This document shows positions 35,343 to 39,895 of a DNA stretch of 39,895 nucleotides, in pieces. Every line of letters starts with the position of its first letter. Within the stretch, counting starts at the first letter, position 1. Source of the DNA: Roseovarius sp. (GTDB lineage Bacteria > Pseudomonadota > Alphaproteobacteria > Rhodobacterales > Rhodobacteraceae); NCBI GenBank assembly GCA_026709325.1, contig JAPOTF010000061.1, forward strand, positions 1 through 39,895, in the 5' to 3' direction. The notes below the pieces were generated by a model. It ran no database searches and was not told where the DNA came from. It worked only from the letters and a program-made list of their open reading frames with translations. The translations under genes were made by a program, and so were the position numbers.

Positions 35343-36308
35343 CTAAAATTTCCACATCGCAGGAATGAAACGATAGGTTTCTCCTTCCCGCATTACATGC
35401 CCGACGCCCGGAAACGGAAAATGGTAGCCCAAGAGGGCAATCTGATCCGATGCCGCCATGTCAAGTATCCGCATGCGCGTTTCGACTCCCATCGGGCCAT
35501 CGGAGTCAAACACGTTGTACCATTCCGGTTTTGAAAATCCAATGTACGCGTGCACAATGCTATCGCCGAGGGCCAGAAGCGAAGCGTCACCGCCATCCAA
35601 AAGTACAGACATATGTCCAGGTGTGTGACCTGGCGTGCCTATCAGGGTAACCCCGGGAACAACTTCATGCCCGTCAGACGCCAATGTCCATTCAACGCCA
35701 TCCACTCCAAGCGAATTGACAGCGCCAATCACAAACTGCTGCTCCTGCGGCTGAACCCTGTCCACCAGACCATCCTGCGTCCAGTGTGCGAATTCCGACT
35801 CGCCGATGATATATTCGGCATCGGGAAATATCGCTTCGTCGAAATCGTCAATAATGCCCCATATATGATCCGGATGCGCATGGGTGATGACCACATGAGA
35901 TATTTCGTATGGATCTATGCCCGCGGTTTCCAAATTCTCCATCAGTCGCCCGGCAGTGTCAAAGAAGCGGTTTCCAGACCCCACATCTACAAGAATCCTC
36001 GCATCTCCAATTTCAATGTGGAGATGATTGGTATGAGAATAATTCATTTCCGGCGACAGAAAATGGCGCTTTAGAAACGCCCGCACCTCTTCCGGCTCCG
36101 CATTTATTCCAATGCCGCTGGTGGGCAAACTGAAATATCCGTCTGAAACCACAGTGGCTTTTGCATCGCCTATGGAAAACCGGAAATATGCCGGATTCCC
36201 GTCTTGAGAAGCGCCAAGCTCCGCAGCCAGCGCAAAGGGGGAGGAAAATGACGTTGAGCAAGCCGCAAACTTTAGCATGTCGCGTCGGGTTGGCCTTGTT
36301 AGATTCAT
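35343..36308 (-). CDS. Tat-exported MBL-fold metallohydrolase
   Basis: The 321-residue protein has a twin-arginine signal (TRRDMLKFAACS, then a hydrophobic segment ending ALAAE). The metallo-beta-lactamase core shows VITHAHPDHIWG (HxHxDH), GTPGHTPGHMSVLL and a final His in LLGYHFPFPG. The zinc ligands are complete. Relatives include periplasmic quorum-quenching-like and sulfur-linked hydrolases; the substrate is unknown. The start at 36308 follows AAAGGA; an ATG at 36341 has no site. It is 117 bases upstream of the Rieske gene on the same strand and could be part of that pathway. Confidence 0.9.
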   Translation of the reverse strand: MNLTRPTRRDMLKFAACSTSFSSPFALAAELGASQDGNPAYFRFSIGDAKATVVSDGYFSLPTSGIGINAEPEEVRAFLKRHFLSPEMNYSHTNHLHIEIGDARILVDVGSGNRFFDTAGRLMENLETAGIDPYEISHVVITHAHPDHIWGIIDDFDEAIFPDAEYIIGESEFAHWTQDGLVDRVQPQEQQFVIGAVNSLGVDGVEWTLASDGHEVVPGVTLIGTPGHTPGHMSVLLDGGDASLLALGDSIVHAYIGFSKPEWYNVFDSDGPMGVETRMRILDMAASDQIALLGYHFPFPGVGHVMREGETYRFIPAMWKF

Positions 36309-36632
36309 CAAAAAGTCATCCTTTGGTATTTTCAGTGTCATTATAGAACATGCAATAAATATGCCAAATAAAATCGCACCGCAGGCACTTGCTTTTCCTG
36401 ATCACAGATAAACAGAAGCTGCATTGCACCGTCCTTCGAATTTCCAGCAACGCATGGCTCCCACTATTGAAAAAACTCGTTTCCAACAGCGGCAATCGCG
36501 GGTTGGCTGTCCGCGCATTCACCACTGCCGTGATTGGGCAAAAGCAAACCGCCTTCATCTCCGGCAAGCGGCGCAAATGACAAATTGATGTTCATTTGTC
36601 TGAAAATTTAACAATCTAAGTCATATATTTAT
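36309..36632. other. 324-base intergenic stretch, nothing recognised
   Basis: This lies between ribE and the MBL gene, both on the minus strand. A 63-codon plus-strand frame (36389-36580) has no ribosome site or motif. In many Alphaproteobacteria ribBA, ribH and nusB follow ribE; none of them, whole or broken, is visible here. Confidence 0.45.
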
Positions 36633-37229
36633 CTAATTTGAAATTTCAAATTCGCGTAAACGCGAAACATAGCGCGCAAGGGTGTCAACCTCCAGATTTA
36701 CATGATTGCCGACCTTGGCCTCGCCCCAGGTTGTATTGCGGAGCGTATGGGGAATCAAATTTATGCCAAAAGCGCAGTTGTCAACCTCGTTTACCGTCAA
36801 AGACACGCCATTCAACGCCAGAGATCCCTTTGGAGCAATGAATTTGGCAAACTCTTCGGGAGTTCTGAGAGAAACACGCAAACTGTCGCCCTCTTCCCGC
36901 AGGCGGGTGATTTCCGCAACTCCATCCACATGCCCAGACACAATATGCCCGCCAAGATCATCTCCCACTCGAAGTGCGCATTCCAGATTAATTCGCGTTC
37001 CTTTTTCACAGTTCCGCAAATTTGTTACTGAAAGAGTCTCGGAAGATATATCAACTTCAAAACTGTCCTCCCCTTTGCCGACGACTGTCAGGCATACGCC
37101 ATTGCATGAGATTGAAGCGCCAAGATCAATTCTGTCCATATCATAGCCAGTTCCTATTTTTAGGCGCATGTCACCTTGATTACGGAGACTCCTTACAACA
37201 CCGATATCGGTAACTATTCCAGTAAACAT
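36633..37229 (-). CDS. ribE: Riboflavin synthase, alpha chain
   Basis: The 198-residue enzyme dismutates two 6,7-dimethyl-8-ribityllumazine molecules to riboflavin. It has the starting MFTGIVTDIG and two lumazine-binding repeats (SISCNGVCLTVVG and LALNGVSLTVNEV), with GGHIVSGHVDGVAEI between them. AGGAGGAAGC precedes the ATG. It follows ribD by 9 bases. Normal length. Confidence 0.96.
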   Translation of the reverse strand: MFTGIVTDIGVVRSLRNQGDMRLKIGTGYDMDRIDLGASISCNGVCLTVVGKGEDSFEVDISSETLSVTNLRNCEKGTRINLECALRVGDDLGGHIVSGHVDGVAEITRLREEGDSLRVSLRTPEEFAKFIAPKGSLALNGVSLTVNEVDNCAFGINLIPHTLRNTTWGEAKVGNHVNLEVDTLARYVSRLREFEISN

Positions 37230-37238
37230 TGCTTCCTC

Positions 37239-38333
37239 CTATATCGCCGACCATCGATGCATGACATCTTCGCCTATAATCCTTGACTCCATCAGCCCGA
37301 ATCTCGGAGCTTCCCCAAGCACGTCAATTTCCATCCCGCCCATGGCCGAGATGCCCTCTTCACCAATGGCGACGCCGGCCGTAAAGCAAATCAGGTCGCT
37401 TACCAGCCCATTCTTCAATAGCGATGACGCCAGACCTCCGCCACCTTCACATAATATATGCGTGAGGCCGCGATCACCCAAGTTGTCCAGCACTGTATTA
37501 ATGCAAAGCCGTCCATTGTGATTCCCGCATTCAATCATCACTGCCCCAAGGCTTTTCCATCTGTCCACAACTGATTTCACCGCATCCGCACCATGGCATA
37601 TCCAAAGCGGGATTTCTTTGGCGGTTTGCGCCAGATTGGAGTTGGCTGGAATGTCAATTCCGCATGTCAAGGCAATCCTTACAGGTTGCGATTCGATTCC
37701 CATGCCGCGAACGGTGAGCATGGGGTTGTCGGCTCTTATGGTTCCCGCGCCGACTAAAACCGCATCATGCCGGGACCGGATTTCATGTACAACCCTCCTT
37801 GAACTGGATCCCGTTATCCATTTCGACTGCCCGCTTTGAGTGGCAATTTTTCCATCCAGCGAGGTGGCCAGCTTTAAGGTAATTCTTGGCTTTCCGGTTT
37901 GCATTCTGGTCAAAAAGCCAGACAAGTCGGATTTTGCCTCAGCGGAAAGAAGACCGGTATCGACCTTTATGCCCGCCTCCCGCAATTTGGCGAATCCCCT
38001 GCCACCGACGCGCGGGTCGGGATCTTCAATTGTTGACACAACCCTTGCAATCCCGGCGTTTATCAACGCATCCGCGCATGGCGGCGTCTTTCCGTAATGC
38101 GAACACGGTTCGAGACTTACATAGGCCGTGGCACCCACAGACAATATGCCCGCCTGGCCCAGTGCGATGGTTTCGGCATGTGGTCTGCCACCTGGCCCTG
38201 TCCAGCCGCGACCAACAACACGATCGTTTTTTACAACAACACATCCCACGCAGGGATTTGGCCAGCAAATGCCCCTGCCCCTCTTTCCCAGAGCGAGGGC
38301 ATGTCTCATGTGCCTTATGTCAGAGTCAAACAC
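37239..38333 (-). CDS. ribD: Bifunctional riboflavin deaminase-reductase
   Basis: The 364-residue protein has the N-terminal CMP/dCMP-deaminase-like domain with zinc site PHAETIAL and SLEPCSHYGKTPPCADAL (residues about 50-90). The C-terminal RibD_C reductase has RITLKLATSLDGKIA and KWITGSSSRRVVHEIRSRHDAVLVG. It performs the second and third steps of riboflavin synthesis. The start is a GTG at 38333, five bases after the nrdR stop; the next ATG (38309) would drop the conserved first helix. Confidence 0.94.
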   Translation of the reverse strand: MFDSDIRHMRHALALGKRGRGICWPNPCVGCVVVKNDRVVGRGWTGPGGRPHAETIALGQAGILSVGATAYVSLEPCSHYGKTPPCADALINAGIARVVSTIEDPDPRVGGRGFAKLREAGIKVDTGLLSAEAKSDLSGFLTRMQTGKPRITLKLATSLDGKIATQSGQSKWITGSSSRRVVHEIRSRHDAVLVGAGTIRADNPMLTVRGMGIESQPVRIALTCGIDIPANSNLAQTAKEIPLWICHGADAVKSVVDRWKSLGAVMIECGNHNGRLCINTVLDNLGDRGLTHILCEGGGGLASSLLKNGLVSDLICFTAGVAIGEEGISAMGGMEIDVLGEAPRFGLMESRIIGEDVMHRWSAI

Positions 38334-38338
38334 TCTTC

Positions 38339-38815
38339 TTAGGATTTGCTTTCCGCTGGATTTTCCTTCGGACGCAATTCACTTACAAATTTATCAAAAT
38401 CGTCTGCCGCCTGAAAGTTTTTGTAGACACTTGCAAATCGCACATAGGCAACCGGGTCTATCCTGGACAGACTTTCCATTGCGATTTCGCCAATGACTTT
38501 CGATTGTATATCGGATTCTCCAAGACTTTCCAATCTTCTAACTATGCCGGTGACCAGCTTTTCAATGCGTTCAGGTTCCACAGGTCTTTTTTGCAACGCG
38601 ATCCGTATCGAACGCTCAAGTTTGTCTCTATCGAAATTCTCCCGGCGATTATTTGACTTGACCACGACCAGGTCGCGCAATTGAACGCGCTCATAGGTTG
38701 TAAACCTTCCGCCACACGCAGAGCAGTATCTACGACGTCGGATAGAGACATTCTCCTCTGCGGGGCGTGAATCCTTTACCTGAGTATCAAGACTGCCACA
38801 AAACGGACAACGCAT
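38339..38815 (-). CDS. nrdR: Transcriptional repressor of ribonucleotide reductase genes
   Basis: The 158-residue protein starts [18 protein letters not shown]. It has the four-cysteine zinc ribbon (CPFC, then [15 protein letters not shown]) and an ATP-cone domain ([30 protein letters not shown]). NrdR senses dATP/ATP and represses nrd operons through NrdR boxes. The ATG at 38815 follows GGAGGGATTGG. It is the first gene of nrdR-ribD-ribE, the usual alphaproteobacterial order. No FMN riboswitch is visible in front. Confidence 0.96.
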   Translation of the reverse strand: MRCPFCGSLDTQVKDSRPAEENVSIRRRRYCSACGGRFTTYERVQLRDLVVVKSNNRRENFDRDKLERSIRIALQKRPVEPERIEKLVTGIVRRLESLGESDIQSKVIGEIAMESLSRIDPVAYVRFASVYKNFQAADDFDKFVSELRPKENPAESKS

Positions 38816-39326
38816 ATTTCCAATCCCTCCCCAGAAAAAACTCAATCATGGATGCATATACAGTTCATCAACAACATGTTATACCATGCACAACTGGTTG
38901 CGCAAGTTTTTTTTGGATGCACTGTCAATAACTTGCCAGGTTGCCCGCTTCAGTTAATGGCGAGATTTGGACCATCTCCTTGTCGTCGCGTCGCGGCGGC
39001 TGCGCGACATTCCATTTTCGATCCGTCCCATCCATTGTCGATCCGTTCCGGTGAAGCATCGCTCCAGACATCTGGCGGCGGCAACACTTCAGACGATGCT
39101 GGCCATCCATCGATACCGGAGCGCCGCGCCATGGCTTTGAAGCGTCAGATGAACACGGTTGCAGCCCGGTTTGAAACCGCGGACGGAAGCCGGCATGTCG
39201 TGAAAGCGCCTTGCCGAACGGTCCAGGCGCTCCGTGTCAAACAGCGTCAGCATCTCCGCAACCGAATCCCGATCATCTCTGAAAATCGAATAGGACAACG
39301 ACGCCTTCAACCTGACATTCATCGAT
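38816..39326. other. 510-base stretch with doubtful frames only
   Basis: Two minus-strand frames (39089-39322, 77 codons; 38950-39132) and a long plus-strand frame (38852-39391) overlap here; none shows a family pattern or ribosome site. The end of the first minus frame and the start of the second share residues around RWMAS/GWPAS and could be one frameshifted gene. G+C is higher than average from about 38980 to 39300. It is probably decayed DNA. Confidence 0.4.
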
Positions 39327-39722
39327 TTAAATCGCGCTTTTTCGACAAAGCGGTTGCGCCATGCAGTGAAGTCCCCCTCCCATCATGTTGAACATCCCCA
39401 TTTCCGGGTCGTATACGGTGAAACCGCTTGCTCTGAGCCTTTCTATCAGATTCGCGCTATTGGCGGGAGCCAGAACGCGGTCTTCACCCAGCGACATCAC
39501 GTTGCATCCCAAAGCCATTGTGTCTCTGAAACCAACCGGAACAATTTCAATTCGCCTGGAGCGAAGCCAGCTTGCGACATGGTCGGGCGTCGTCTCAAGA
39601 CAGACGGCGGCGCATTTCGGCGCAATCATGCAAACCATGATGTCAATGTGGACATAAAAGGGATCTATGCAGGCATATACAACCTCCCATCCCTCCATCT
39701 CCATCCAATTGCCAATCTGGCG
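39327..39722 (-). pseudogene. C-terminal part of a DDAH-like amidinohydrolase, 5' part replaced
   Basis: From the conserved MEMEGWEVV to the stop, the roughly 130 residues match the second half of dimethylarginine dimethylaminohydrolase/amidinotransferase-fold proteins. Visible are FYVHIDIMVCMIAP (catalytic His region), AAVCLETTPDHV, DTMALGCNVMSLGEDRVL and the catalytic Cys in GGGLHCMAQPL. The N-terminal half, with the other substrate-binding residues, is absent. Upstream, the same frame runs without a stop into transposase sequence. The likely breakpoint is near 39713-39722. As it stands the protein cannot be a normal enzyme. Confidence 0.78.
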
Positions 39723-39895
39723 CGCCGAGATCTCCTCGGCGACATGGTCGAGGAAGGCGAGGAACTCCGCCGAGCGGTGCCGCTCGACCGTCCGGCCGAC
39801 GACCTTCCCCGTGGCGACGTCCAGGGCCGCCAGAAGGCATGTGGTGCCGTGCCGCCTGTAGTCGCGCGTTCTCGTCTCCTCATGGTCCGACGTCA
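39723..39895 (-). mobile_element. IS630-type transposase fragment at window edge
   Basis: The minus strand from 39893 reads without stops: DYRRHGTTCLLAALDVATGK, then VVGRTVERHRSAEFLAFL, then DHVAEEIS. This is the central part of IS630-family DDE transposases, just before the second catalytic Asp block (VIMDN in relatives), which is missing. The stretch is roughly two-thirds G+C by eye, far above the rest of the window. No inverted repeat or TA target duplication lies at its junction with the amidinohydrolase. Confidence 0.8.

Noticed and set aside
38816-38900. FMN riboswitch in front of the nrdR-ribD-ribE operon
   Set aside because: None of the conserved RFN-element blocks could be found upstream of nrdR.
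38852-39391. 179-codon plus-strand ORF
   Set aside because: It overlaps the 3' end of the amidinohydrolase frame and other minus-strand frames, and its translation shows no family pattern.
1-39895. CRISPR array or phage/defence system
   Set aside because: No regularly spaced direct repeats, cas genes, phage structural genes or recognisable defence operons were found in the window.

Overview
The window reads as an alphaproteobacterial chromosome segment, most like the Rhodobacterales but with a moderate G+C content. The placement rests on gene content and order, not on a tree. It includes a GapR (DUF2312) gene, an NDUFS4-type complex I accessory subunit, an unusually long HisRS in a hisS-hisZ-hisG operon, an nrdR-ribD-ribE operon, a dac-tmk-holB-tatD operon, and an Xre/ScfR-type regulator beside a HAAT-family ABC transporter and acetyl-CoA synthetase. 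Several 300-730 base stretches hold no recognisable gene, and there are truncated or frameshifted relics, so the genome may be eroding, as in some host-associated lineages (inference).

Layout. 1-1100: relic of a mobile-element border. It has a broken AlpA-type gene, a tRNA-Thr(UGU) gene split by a 246-base group I intron, and a promoter-bearing, intron-less 5' half of the same tRNA in the opposite orientation. 1125-1732: gapR and a small membrane protein gene. 1884-13987: a carboxylate sensing, uptake and activation locus. A minus-strand operon encodes a stand-alone receiver, a small membrane protein and an SLC5-STAC-histidine kinase; a separate minus-strand gene encodes an Xre regulator; and a plus-strand operon encodes a Tat-exported binding protein, two permeases, two ATPases and Acs. 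14719-16699: an EamA transporter convergent with a PPK2 polyphosphate kinase. 17100-20854: NDUFS4-like gene, then hisG-hisZ-hisS, with overlapping stop/start codons throughout hisS-hisZ-hisG.

21390-28107: an enolase-superfamily enzyme with an altered metal site, then a tightly packed minus-strand operon dac-tmk-holB-tatD-MBL-AEC. 28322: tRNA-Ser(UGA). 29050-31490: a zinc-response island in which zur and a DUF1826 gene diverge from a COG0523 (CobW/ZigA-like) GTPase across a near-perfect Zur box. 31976-36308: a DMT transporter, a GcvT/DmdA-like aminomethyltransferase and a Rieske oxygenase, probably for demethylation of a methylated (perhaps quaternary-ammonium) compound, followed by a Tat-exported MBL hydrolase. 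36633-38815: ribE, ribD, nrdR. 39327-39895: the C-terminal half of a DDAH-like amidinohydrolase joined in frame to part of a high-GC IS630-type transposase, which is either a real rearrangement or a chimeric sequence end.

The most striking item is the group I intron in tRNA-Thr(UGU). Next come the kinase/Xre/ABC/Acs locus, the Rieske-GcvT pair and the non-canonical enolase-superfamily active site.
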